Shown: positions 1 to 7,344 of the stretch, piece after piece
How positions within the stretch are numbered: the stretch's first letter is position 1
How the letters are laid out: each line of letters opens with the position of its first letter
NCBI GenBank assembly: GCA_937991645.1
Contig: CALKPL010000020.1
Span: 21,318 to 85,317 of the forward strand
Reading direction: 5' to 3'
DNA length: 64,000 nucleotides
DNA from: UMGS1783 sp900555065
Lineage (GTDB): Bacteria; Bacillota; Clostridia; Oscillospirales; UMGS1783
Position numbers and translations under genes: made by a program
The notes under the pieces: model-generated
What the model was told of the DNA's origin: nothing
Databases searched by the model: none
What the model saw: only the letters and a program-made list of their open reading frames with translations

Positions 1-2
1 GG

Positions 3-857
3 CCCGTGGATTTCCCCGATATTGATTTCGCCATCCCATTTACCGAGCAGGACTGTTTCCACACCTTTAACGGCGACTGGGAACAGGAGAGCGGCTTCCG
101 CCGCCAGATGGCGACTGAGACGGAGTATATCCGCGATTACGGCCTGCTGGCCATCTTTTCCAACTGGTCGTTCCAGAAAAATCATTCGGCGCGCAAAGAT
201 GAATACAGGAATTACCGCCTGGTCTGGGCTTCCCATCTGGGCGGGAAGCGGGAAAGCTACCGCGTTCTGGGGGATATGATCCTGACGCAGAACGATATTG
301 AGGACCATATCATCTACCCCGACGCGACCGCCTCCATGACCTGGAGCATTGACCTGCACTTCCCGGAATATGACTGCGAACAGCGCTTCGGAGAAGGGTT
401 CCGCTCCTTCGCCTACCACAGGGGGATCAAACGGCCGTATCCCGTACCGTACCGCACGCTGTACGCGCGGGACTGCGACAACCTGTTCCTTGGCGGACGG
501 ATCCTTTCCATGACCCACGTCGCGTTCTCTTCCGCACGCGTCATGCGCACGCTCGGACAGCTGGGCGAGGTCGTTGGCCTTGCCGCAAAGGTCGCGCGCG
601 ACCACGACGCGTTGCCGCGCGATGTGTACGAACGTTACCTGCCGGAATTGATTGAAGCAATGAAACGCGGCTGCAATTCGCCCGATGCGTTCCAGTGCGA
701 CATCGGTGAGGAGGAAGCGTATCACTTTAAAGACGCAGGCTGGTTTTACGCCGATGCGGATGAGGACTACAATACCCATCCGATGATCGATAAAGTCAGG
801 CGCAACGTCCGGCATATGGGCGTCGAGCACCGGGACAAGGACTTTTTGAAAGAATAA
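3..857 (+). CDS. FAD-dependent oxidoreductase, C-terminal part (cut by window start)
   Basis: The frame is open from the first bases of the window, so the N-terminal FAD-binding Rossmann segment lies outside. The visible 283 or so residues match the C-terminal region of the FAD-dependent oxidoreductase family (PF12831-like). Typical features are the PYPVPYRTLYARDCDNLFLG stretch, in which a Gly-rich FAD-contact loop follows, and the run SSARVMRTLGQLGEVVGLAA that closes the flavin site. Substrate and reaction cannot be told. A GTG at 6 is probably an internal codon and not a start. A perfect bidirectional terminator lies 13 nt after the stop, so this is the last gene of its transcript. Confidence 0.8.
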   Translation, partial: PVDFPDIDFAIPFTEQDCFHTFNGDWEQESGFRRQMATETEYIRDYGLLAIFSNWSFQKNHSARKDEYRNYRLVWASHLGGKRESYRVLGDMILTQNDIEDHIIYPDATASMTWSIDLHFPEYDCEQRFGEGFRSFAYHRGIKRPYPVPYRTLYARDCDNLFLGGRILSMTHVAFSSARVMRTLGQLGEVVGLAAKVARDHDALPRDVYERYLPELIEAMKRGCNSPDAFQCDIGEEEAYHFKDAGWFYADADEDYNTHPMIDKVRRNVRHMGVEHRDKDFLKE

Positions 858-870
858 TCTGACCTATAAC

Positions 871-908
871 AAAACACCCGGAACCCTTAAAAGGGTTCCG
901 GGTGTTTT
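871..908. terminator. Bidirectional intrinsic terminator
   Basis: Two perfectly complementary 18-nt arms (871-888 and 891-908) are separated by a 2-nt loop. The arms start with AAAA and end with TTTT, so the hairpin can end transcription from both the oxidoreductase (+) and the GNAT gene (-). Confidence 0.9.
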
Positions 909-927
909 CATGCGGACAGACAGTCGA

Positions 928-1524
928 TCATACGCCTGTTTCCACAAAATGGTCGGCGTAGATTTCCCAGTACTTCCGATAAACCCGGTCCTCCCGACCG
1001 TCCAGGTTGCACTGGTACATACGAAACGTTACCCAAATATTCTTGGGCTGCCACAATTCGCGGTATGAATAGCGGTAACGCATGCCCAGCTTTTTCATGA
1101 CCGCGCCGCTGGCGGGGTTGTTTACATCGTGCGTCGCCGTGATATAGGGTACGCCGTCGGCCTGCAGCCGCGCCATGACAGCGCGGCCCGCTTCGGTTAT
1201 GAGCCCGCGGCCCCAGTGCGACCGGCGCAGAAAATACCCAAAGTCGCGGCTGTCGCTGTCCGAGACATGCACTTCCCCGATCGGACTGTCCTCCCCGCGC
1301 AGACAGACGGCGTACCGGTATCCGGACGGACGGGCATAGTATTGCAGATACGCGCTGTTTAAGTGTTCTTTCGCCTCGTCGAGCGAAGCGAGCGGGAACA
1401 TCGGCAGATATGCGGTTACCTCAGGATCGCTGAGTATTGCGTACAGTGCGGCGGCGTCGTCCGCCCGAAATCTGCGCAAGAAAAGCCGCTGCGTCCACAG
1501 CATGGGCGTATTCTCCCGACCCAT
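928..1524 (-). CDS. GNAT-family N-acetyltransferase (RimJ/RimL-like)
   Basis: A 198-residue protein of the GNAT fold, likely transferring acetyl from acetyl-CoA to an amine. It opens with the family's beta1 pattern (MLWTQRLFLRRFRADDAAAL). It then shows the acetyl-CoA pyrophosphate loop region around SHWGRGLITEAGRAVM and the late motif in which a novel Asn precedes the C-terminal strands (DVNNPASGAVMKKLGM). This order is usual for acetyltransferases annotated near RimJ/RimL, but the substrate is unknown. Two starts are possible. ATG at 1524 has AAAGGAG 11 nt upstream. ATG at 1503 has GGGAG about 9 nt upstream and gives a more typical N-terminus. Confidence 0.85.
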   Translation of the reverse strand: MGRENTPMLWTQRLFLRRFRADDAAALYAILSDPEVTAYLPMFPLASLDEAKEHLNSAYLQYYARPSGYRYAVCLRGEDSPIGEVHVSDSDSRDFGYFLRRSHWGRGLITEAGRAVMARLQADGVPYITATHDVNNPASGAVMKKLGMRYRYSYRELWQPKNIWVTFRMYQCNLDGREDRVYRKYWEIYADHFVETGV

Positions 1525-1609
1525 TATGCATCAGGCTCCTTTCCAGCTATATTCCGGCTTTCCACAAACAGGAGACCCGCCGCGGCGGCGGGATGTGCCG
1601 GCAGCTTTT

Positions 1610-1760
1610 GCAAAAATGTCGCCGCAAACGATGTGCAGCTTAGATTTGGGGTCCCCGCAAAGCCAGCTGGCTTTGCGGGGGAAGGAAGAGCGACAAAGCG
1701 AATAAGAGACGGCGTTTGCTTTTTCAAAGCAAACGCCGGCGCGAACGATACGCAGTCCGC
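1610..1760. repeat. Dispersed palindromic repeat, copy A
   Basis: A perfect 14-bp-arm palindrome (CCCCGCAAAGCCAG and its complement, 1653-1680) lies in a longer segment that aligns with copy C near the tRNA genes. Shared blocks are a GCCGCAA-cGA-TGCAGCTTA stretch before the palindrome and GACGTGGC at the far end. A second hairpin (GGCGTTTGCTTT and complement, about 1712-1738) lies inside. The stretch 1525-1831 holds no convincing gene. Confidence 0.7.
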
Positions 1761-1831
1761 GACGACGTGGCAAATTTCCCTTATTTTGATACAATGCACC
1801 CCCTAAAGTAAAAGGGGTGCATTGCTTGAGA

Positions 1832-3103
1832 TTAATGATTATATTTCTTTCTGCGGCTATAAACCGTAGCCATAGATATGCCGCATACGGACACAAGCAT
1901 CAGTGCAATCCAAAGATCCACATTGCTGTTGTCGCCGGTCGGTGGAACGACTGTTGTGTTATCATCAGCGGATGCCGCTTCGATGGTGAACTCCGCTGTA
2001 GCCGTGCCGGTATCGGAGACAATGGCCAGCGTATGCTTGCCGGCGGACAGGGTCTCCAGATATTCCGCTTTTAGCGTGACAATGGTGCTGCCTTCCTTAA
2101 CCGTGTAGTTGGACGGGGCAAGGTCTTTACCGTCCACCTGCACTTTTATAAAGTCAGCAAAGTCAGCGTTGGATGTAAAGGAAAGGCCGTCCTTGCTGCC
2201 TTCCTGCCATGTGTCTGCCCCGGTAGTGATTGCAGGCTGAAAGCCGCTGTCAATCGTGCCGCACACGGTGCATTTGCCGTTTTCGTAGTTGTGTCCTTTC
2301 GCCGCAATCACCGTTTCAGCGCGGGGAATTACGTTCCTGCCCTCGGCATCTCCAAAGAACTTGTCACAGGCTCTGCAAGTCCAGTATTCATTATTACCCG
2401 CTGTAGTACAGGTGGGTTCTTTTCTCACCACATGGATCAAATCGCCATGGTTTGCTTCATCTGTTTGGCCATAGGGCTGCCCGCAAATTTGGCATTCCGC
2501 GCGCTCCACACAAGTTGCGGTTCCACCGGCGTGCTTGTGGGGAATCGTTACCATCTCTTCTTTGACAGCATCCGAAAAAACAGGGGTCTGGCCTGCAATC
2601 GAGTTGGAAACTGTAACCGGTTTTATATTCCCTGTTTCATCTGTTCCCGGTATGATGTCCGTAATGATCACCTTGCCATTCGCATCGATGGTATATACTA
2701 TCTTGCAAACATCTTCCGGTTGTGTCACATCCAGTTCTTCCGGAACAACAATGCTCTCAACGCTTTCGTCAAATGCTGTCTCAGGAATACTTTCAACAGG
2801 CTTGCCGGTTATTTCAAGCGGGAGTTCAACGCCTGTTTGATTTCCCTGAACTATTTGTGTGATTGTGCACGAATCGGAGTCATCGCGCGGATCGCTTTCA
2901 TAGAGGATTTTGTTGACCGATCCGTCCACAACGATTTTTTCAATCTCATAGTTATCCGCAGCGTTTATCATCACCGTAGTGACCGGCTTGTTTTCAACAG
3001 TGGCAGGAACAACATATTCCTGCTCCATCATAAAATGGCTCAACAAAACATTTGTAATAATGATATTTCCGCCGGCGTCCTCGCTATAGGATACAACCGC
3101 ACC
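1832..3103 (-). pseudogene. Surface protein, C-terminal part downstream of an in-frame TAG, with sortase-like tail
   Basis: This stretch continues the reading frame of the gene at 3104-4075 without any shift. The frames are only separated by a TAG at 3104-3106. No ribosome site precedes the nominal TTG start at 3046, and the codons between the TAG and 3046 read as normal protein. It holds Cys-pair motifs (CxxC repeats near 2250-2530) seen in large clostridial surface proteins, then a beta-rich module of about 80 residues. It ends with VVPPTGDNSN, a transmembrane helix and RRKKYNH, a sortase-type tail with PPTGD where LPXTG is usual. If the stop is not read through, the anchor is lost and the upstream part would be secreted. 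Confidence 0.75.
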
Positions 3104-4075
3104 CTACATCATCCTAAGATCATACATACTGGTTGTAATGTCTTTCATAAACAGAGTGCTTACATCTCTGGGTACTGTGAGAAGATGAAGGGAATCTTCA
3201 ATGCTGCCGGATGTTCCTGATGTAAGATATGCGACCTTATCGCCATTTTCGGTTTTAACGACCAGCTTGGAAATTTCCTCCGGTATGGTCGCTTTTATGT
3301 CTTCCTCTACAACGATTATATTTTGTGCCGTAAGACCCGAGAAGGAAAAGGCATCATCGGCATACTGCTTTACCACAAGGTCTCCAAAATTTTTAGGCAA
3401 TGTTATTGTTTGCCTGTAGCTGGGTTCGGTAATATATTTTGTAACTGTGATCTCACCATCATCTTCTGTGTGATAATACCATGCAGTCTCACCTGACGCC
3501 GGGACAACATTAAATTTATCCTCGCATACCAATATGACTCCGCAAGACCATACTCCATCAAATATATATCCGTCAAAAACAATTTGCGTCTCGGAACCAT
3601 AGCGCACATCCTGGACAAAGAAGTTCGCTCCATCCGTATCCTTATCATACTTATAAACCACATAGGCTGTTTGTTCAGGTATTCCGGCGGTTTCAATATC
3701 CGCCCGCGCGCCCTCCGGGATTAAAATCAAATCAACCTTGTCGCATCCCTTAAAGGCATTGACGCCTATGCTTGTGGCATCCGCATTGATTTTTATCGTA
3801 CCTGTCAGATTTACGCAGCCCTCAAAGGCGGACTCGCCGAGATTAAGGACCGGCGTGTCCAGCCGCTGAAATGTTACGCTTTTGACATCTTCCTTTTTAA
3901 TATCGGGATCACTGCGCCATTGGGTAGAACCCGCATCATTCCTGATATGAAGTGTTCCGGTTTCCGTGTCAAAGGAATATCCATCCTTGTCTATAACTTG
4001 CGCATTAGCGGCCGTTGGAATAAGCCCAGCAAAAAGGCAAACCGCCAATAGTATAACAAAAAGTTTTTTTCTCAC
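3104..4075 (-). CDS. Secreted BspA-like leucine-rich-repeat protein, N-terminal part ended by TAG
   Basis: The start is GTG at 4075, with AGGAGG 8 nt upstream. The longer frame up to 4165 has no ribosome site. Residues 1-25 (MRKKLFVILLAVCLFAGLIP then TAANA) form a classical signal peptide. Around residues 80-120 there are two BspA-type repeats (SAFEGCVNL, NAFKGCDKVD), a fold used in adhesion by gut bacteria. The rest is beta-rich and unrecognised. The product is 323 residues long before the TAG at 3104. The intact gene would have run to 1832, about 746 residues, ending in a wall anchor. A possible promoter is TTGGAT-18-TATATT at 4131-4102. Confidence 0.75.
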   Translation of the reverse strand: MRKKLFVILLAVCLFAGLIPTAANAQVIDKDGYSFDTETGTLHIRNDAGSTQWRSDPDIKKEDVKSVTFQRLDTPVLNLGESAFEGCVNLTGTIKINADATSIGVNAFKGCDKVDLILIPEGARADIETAGIPEQTAYVVYKYDKDTDGANFFVQDVRYGSETQIVFDGYIFDGVWSCGVILVCEDKFNVVPASGETAWYYHTEDDGEITVTKYITEPSYRQTITLPKNFGDLVVKQYADDAFSFSGLTAQNIIVVEEDIKATIPEEISKLVVKTENGDKVAYLTSGTSGSIEDSLHLLTVPRDVSTLFMKDITTSMYDLRMM

Positions 4076-4101
4076 TGCAGCAACCTCCTGCAACGCACCA
4101 A

Positions 4102-4131
4102 AATATAACAATAACAGCATGACATATCCAA
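4102..4131 (-). promoter_or_regulatory. Possible promoter of the BspA-like surface gene
   Basis: TTGGAT (4131-4126), an 18-nt spacer and TATATT (4107-4102) on the minus strand, about 27 nt before the GTG start. The match is moderate, in an AT-rich stretch with other weak candidates. Confidence 0.4.
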
Positions 4132-4269
4132 AATAAGATAAAATAAAAATTCTGTATCTGTACAACTTTCGGTTATATGAGAAAACAGAAGACCCGGACT
4201 TGATTTCACACGTTTTCCTATCCTTATTCTTTAAAAGATTTTATCATAAATCCGATCTCATTTCAACAC

Positions 4270-4360
4270 CTGTGCTTCTTATATTTGAGGGCCCCGCAAA
4301 GCCGCCGGCTCTGCGGGGGGAGGAGGAGCGACGGAGTGAATGAGCGACGGCGTGTAAAGC
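4270..4360. repeat. Dispersed palindromic repeat, copy B
   Basis: This is the same palindrome family as copy A (GCCCCGCAAAGCC then GGCTCTGCGGGG, around 4290-4318). It is followed by the same GGAGGAGCGAC-GAGTGAATGAGCGACGGCGT type of tail found after copy A. Confidence 0.65.
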
Positions 4361-4536
4361 CACATGAAAAAGATGTTATCTGTTTTTCAGAGGTGAGAGT
4401 TGAACCCTCGCATCCCCTAAAAAGGTTGGTAGCAAGCTGGAGCGTTGCGAGCGCGTTTACAAGCGAGCAGCAAAGGCGCAGCGCGACCTTTTTCGGAGAG
4501 GAGACGCAGCGAAAGAGCGCGCCGGTGACTTTTACA

Positions 4537-4682
4537 AAAAAAGTTGCCGCAAGCGACATGCAGCTTATATTGGGGGTCCCCGCAAAGCCGCCGGCTTTGT
4601 GGAGGAAGGAGGAGCAGCGGCGTAAGCGCGCTCTGATTTTTATAAAAAATCGGAGCAAGCGATACAAAGCTTGCTCCGACGT
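4537..4682. repeat. Dispersed palindromic repeat, copy C, abutting tRNA-Ser
   Basis: It aligns with copy A over about 140 nt. Shared blocks are GCCGCAAGCGACATGCAGCTTA, split here as GCCGCAAGCGAC and ATGCAGCTTA, then GGGGTCCCCGCAAAGCC, and finally a hairpin and GACGTGGC. The right end touches the encoded CCA of tRNA-Ser(GCT), and the hairpin is that tRNA's terminator. Confidence 0.65.
4644..4679 (-). terminator. Terminator of the tRNA-Ser operon
   Basis: Reading the minus strand just after the tRNA CCA, 11-nt arms TCGGAGCAAGC and GCTTGCTCCGA enclose an 8-nt loop and are followed by six T. This is a strong intrinsic terminator. Confidence 0.9.
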
Positions 4683-4772
4683 GGCGGAGAAGGGGAGACT
4701 CGAACTCCCGCGCCGGTTTCCCGACCTACGCCCTTAGCAGGGGCGCCTCGTCACCAACTTGAGTACTTCTCC
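4682..4772 (-). tRNA. tRNA-Ser (anticodon GCT)
   Basis: A class II tRNA with a 7-bp acceptor stem (GGAGAAG/CTTCTCC), discriminator G and an encoded CCA at 4684-4682. The anticodon stem encloses CTGCTAA, so the anticodon is GCT, reading AGC/AGT. The long variable arm (GTAGGTCGGGAAACCGGC region) is typical of Ser, and the T-loop TTCGAGT is normal. It is the second tRNA of a two-gene operon. Confidence 0.95.
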
Positions 4773-4844
4773 GTGTGACATATCACTGTATTTCATTAAG
4801 CACGTAAGGCGCGCGACAGCGGCCTGCCGGTGCGGGTAACCTGC

Positions 4845-4933
4845 TGGCGGAGAGGGTGGGACTCGAACCCACGTGGGCTTTCACCCTAACGGTTTTCAAG
4901 ACCGCCCCGTTATGACCGCTTCGGTACCTCTCC
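4845..4933 (-). tRNA. tRNA-Ser (anticodon TGA)
   Basis: A class II tRNA with acceptor GGAGAGG/CCTCTCC, discriminator G and an encoded CCA. The anticodon loop CTTGAAA gives TGA, which reads TCN Ser codons, especially TCA. A long variable arm is present (GTTAGGGTGAAAGCCC region). It is the first gene of the tRNA-Ser pair, 72 nt before tRNA-Ser(GCT). Confidence 0.95.
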
Positions 4934-4948
4934 CGGTAGTGTTTTTTC

Positions 4949-4977
4949 ATTTTACCATGCGCTGCGGCGCTTGTCAA
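4949..4977 (-). promoter_or_regulatory. Promoter of the tRNA-Ser operon
   Basis: TTGACA (4977-4972), a 17-nt spacer and TAAAAT (4954-4949) lie about 16 nt before the first tRNA. This is a near-consensus sigma-A promoter, as expected for stable RNA. Confidence 0.9.
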
Positions 4978-5110
4978 TAACCTTTTCCATAGATTTTCAA
5001 CTGCCGCAATATCTTTTCCCGCAATTTCACAACTTATACGGCGACAGGCGCTTTTCCGTGCGGCCGGCGGCTGTTTTCCATATATTTATATAGGTATAAC
5101 GGCATGGGGA

Positions 5111-5139
5111 TTGGCAGGGGAAAAAGAATATGATATAAT
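5111..5139 (+). promoter_or_regulatory. Promoter with a 550-nt leader ahead of the TIM-barrel gene
   Basis: TTGGCA, a 17-nt spacer and TATAAT. The next gene starts at 5694, so the transcript would carry a leader of about 550 nt (5147-5693). The leader holds no convincing gene. It contains two related blocks built on a GCCAATGGAAA-GC motif (about 5520 and 5620) and the hairpin-prone GGCCGCAGGC. No known riboswitch was recognised. Confidence 0.7.
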
Positions 5140-5693
5140 AAACAAACCATACTGTAAAAGGGAAACACGGACAGGCTCCGTACGCGGCGCGCGCCGGACA
5201 TACCCTATGTTCGATGGCGGCAAAAGCAAGCGCGCACGCAAAGCTTAGCGACGGCGCGGCGCGTGGATAGAATATTTCGGTTTGTGTTCCTGTGAGATTT
5301 GAATTTTCACAGCCCGCAGGAAACTGGCGGCGCCTGCCGGCCGCGGAACAAGCATGGAGCGTTCCTTTTACAAATGAGAAGGAGCGAAACGGACTTTGCT
5401 CCAAAGGCCGCAGGCTTTGCTGAAAAAAGGCACATCGGCGCGCAGGCGCTCTTGATCATGCAAAAAACCGGCGCGAGCTTACACGGCCTGTTTTCGACGC
5501 GGCAGGGACATATGTCTCCGCCAATGGAAAAGCCGCATGCACGCCAGCGCAGCGCTGCAAAGCGGTTGGCGGCTGGAACAAAGGCGCAAGCGCGACGGCG
5601 GCAGGCTTGTTTTTTCGCCAATGGAAAGCATAAGCCGGAGCACCGATCGCTTTGCTCCGACGCTTCTGCGGCGATAAAAAGGAGGTAACCACT

Positions 5694-6374
5694 ATGAAAG
5701 CGGAATTGACGCCCGATTTTAACGGCGAGCTTCGCAAGCACCTTGTCAAGGTGCCGGAATCCATATATTTATGCCGCGGTATGCGCATTTTCGGCAGGCG
5801 CGTTAAATCGATTATTTTCACGACCGACCTCGCCATTATCCGCAACAGCAATGCCGACGCGGTGCTGGCGGTATATCCGTTTACGCCCCAGCCGGTCATC
5901 ACACATTCGCTGATGCTTGCCGCGGACACGCCTGTGTTCTGCGGCGTAGGCGGCGGTACTACGACTGGCCAGCGGGTAGTCGAGCTGTCCAAACACGCCG
6001 AGTTCCAGGGCGCGATGGGCGTCGTGGTCAACTCGCCTACGGAAAACGAGACTATTCGCGCCATCAAACAGGCTATCGACATCCCCATTGTCGCCACCGT
6101 TGTAGATGAGAATACGGATATTGAGGCCAGGCTTGCCGCCGGCGTGTCCATCCTGAACGTGTCCGCCGCCGCGCGCACGCCGCAGGTGGTCGCCCATATC
6201 CGCGAACAGTATCCGGACGTGGCCATCCTCGCAACGGGCGGGCCGGACGATAAAAGCATCCGGGACACCATCGAAGCCGGCGCGAATTCCATTACCTGGA
6301 CGCCGCCATCCGCGGCGAACCTGTTCAAGGGGCTCATGACAAAGTACCGCCAGGGCCTGCCGCGCGAAGACTGA
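5694..6374 (+). CDS. TIM-barrel protein of unknown reaction (often named hydrolase)
   Basis: 226 residues. The start is ATG at 5694, with AAGGAGG 8 nt upstream. The sequence has alternating strands and helices ending in Gly-rich loops (VFCGVGGGTTTGQR, VAILATGGPDD, IEAGANSITWTPPS). This is the layout of small phosphate-binding TIM barrels such as those of the NanE/ThiG/HisF type. A conserved clostridial family looks closely similar and is only loosely labelled as hydrolase, and no catalytic set can be assigned here. The stop overlaps the next ATG by one base, so translation is probably coupled to the NusG-domain-II protein. Confidence 0.75.
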   Translation: MKAELTPDFNGELRKHLVKVPESIYLCRGMRIFGRRVKSIIFTTDLAIIRNSNADAVLAVYPFTPQPVITHSLMLAADTPVFCGVGGGTTTGQRVVELSKHAEFQGAMGVVVNSPTENETIRAIKQAIDIPIVATVVDENTDIEARLAAGVSILNVSAAARTPQVVAHIREQYPDVAILATGGPDDKSIRDTIEAGANSITWTPPSAANLFKGLMTKYRQGLPRED

Positions 6375-6751
6375 TGAAACGGCTGCGGCGCATAAAGAGC
6401 GGCGATGTTCTCGTCGTACTCATAACCCTGCTGCTCGCGGCAGGGGCGTTTGCTCTGTTTCAATGGACGCGGCCCGCCGCGCGGACGGAGGCCGTCGTAC
6501 TCTCCGACGGCGAAGTCATACGGCGGGCGCAGCTGCCGGCTGCCGCGCCGCTTACAATTGATATTCCCGATAAAGATATATCCGTCCGCATTGAGGAAAG
6601 CCGGGTCTGGGTCGAGCACTCGGACTGCCCGGACCAGATCTGCGTGCGCAGCGGCGAAATCAGCGCCGCAGGGCAGTCCGTCGTCTGCCTGCCGAACCGG
6701 GTCGTGGTGAAGATCACGGGCGTAGCGCAGCTCGACGCGGTCGTGGGCTAG
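6374..6751 (+). CDS. NusG domain II-containing membrane-anchored protein
   Basis: 125 residues. An N-terminal basic patch and one transmembrane helix (about residues 11-30, VLVVLITLLLAAGAFALFQW) are followed by a domain of about 85 residues outside the membrane. The motif VEHSDCPDQICVRSGEIS followed by a VCLPNRVVV strand is the hallmark of the NusG-II family (PF07009). In many Firmicutes this gene precedes a Gx transporter gene, exactly as here. The pair is often linked to flavin or quinone-related membrane functions, but a defined role is not established. The ATG overlaps the previous TGA by one base. Confidence 0.85.
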   Translation: MKRLRRIKSGDVLVVLITLLLAAGAFALFQWTRPAARTEAVVLSDGEVIRRAQLPAAAPLTIDIPDKDISVRIEESRVWVEHSDCPDQICVRSGEISAAGQSVVCLPNRVVVKITGVAQLDAVVG

Positions 6752-6765
6752 GGGGGGGTGCAGCC

Positions 6766-7269
6766 ATGGTTCGGACGCTGGTGCGAAACGCCCTGCTCAT
6801 CGCCCTGGGGCTCTGCCTTTCGCTTGTGGAACAGCTCGTGCCGCTGCCCGTGCCGCTGCCGGGCGTGCGGCTGGGGCTTGCGAACGTGATCACTCTGTAC
6901 CTGCTGCTACAGGACACGCCGGGCAGCGCCGCGCTGGTGCTCGCAGGACGCGTTCTGCTCGCCGCCCTGCTCTTCGGAGGCGTGACCTCCTTTTTCTACT
7001 CCGCAGCGGGCGGCCTGCTCGCATTCGCCGTGATGTTCCTTCTCAGGCGGGCATATCCCGCTCGCATATCCATTGCGGGAATGAGCATGGCGGGCGCCGC
7101 GGCGCATAATATCGGCCAGGTGTCCATGGCGGCCCTGCTGCTCCGAGACACGGCCGTGTTCGCATACCTGCCCGCGCTGCTGCTCTGCGCGCTCGTCACG
7201 GGCGCCGTCACGGGCGGCGCGGCCGCGCTCGTAATCCGCCGGTTTTCCGGCGGGCGCCGCGGCGTGTAG
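6766..7269 (+). CDS. Gx transporter family protein (heptaprenyl diphosphate synthase component I-like)
   Basis: 167 residues, almost all hydrophobic, with five to six predicted membrane helices. The N-terminal pattern (ALGLCLSLVEQLVPLPVPLP then GVRLGLANVITLYLL) is diagnostic of the Gx transporter/Hpre_diP_synt_I family (PF07456), which resembles ECF-type substrate-binding subunits. The substrate is unknown. It sits 14 nt after the NusG-II gene in the same operon. A strong hairpin terminator follows at 7291. Confidence 0.85.
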   Translation: MVRTLVRNALLIALGLCLSLVEQLVPLPVPLPGVRLGLANVITLYLLLQDTPGSAALVLAGRVLLAALLFGGVTSFFYSAAGGLLAFAVMFLLRRAYPARISIAGMSMAGAAAHNIGQVSMAALLLRDTAVFAYLPALLLCALVTGAVTGGAAALVIRRFSGGRRGV

Positions 7270-7290
7270 CTTACACATATCCGGACGCAA

Positions 7291-7316
7291 AAAGCCGGCC
7301 CCCAGGGGCCGGCTTT
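7291..7316. terminator. Bidirectional terminator
   Basis: Arms AAAGCCGGCCCC (7291-7302) and GGGGCCGGCTTT (7305-7316) with a 2-nt loop, flanked by A and T runs. It lies between the convergent Gx transporter and surface-protein genes. Confidence 0.9.
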
Positions 7317-7344
7317 TCAACGTTACAGCGCGTTTTTTTATCTG

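Noticed and set aside
3104..3106. TAG as a pyrrolysine codon
   Set aside because: No pyl genes are seen, TAG ends other genes here, and a surface protein is not an expected target. A nonsense mutation is simpler.
4380..4420. tRNA-like T-arm (GAGAGTTGAACCCTCGC on the plus strand)
   Set aside because: The T-arm has a mismatch, and no acceptor, D-arm or anticodon arm could be fitted around it. It is more likely part of the repeat family.
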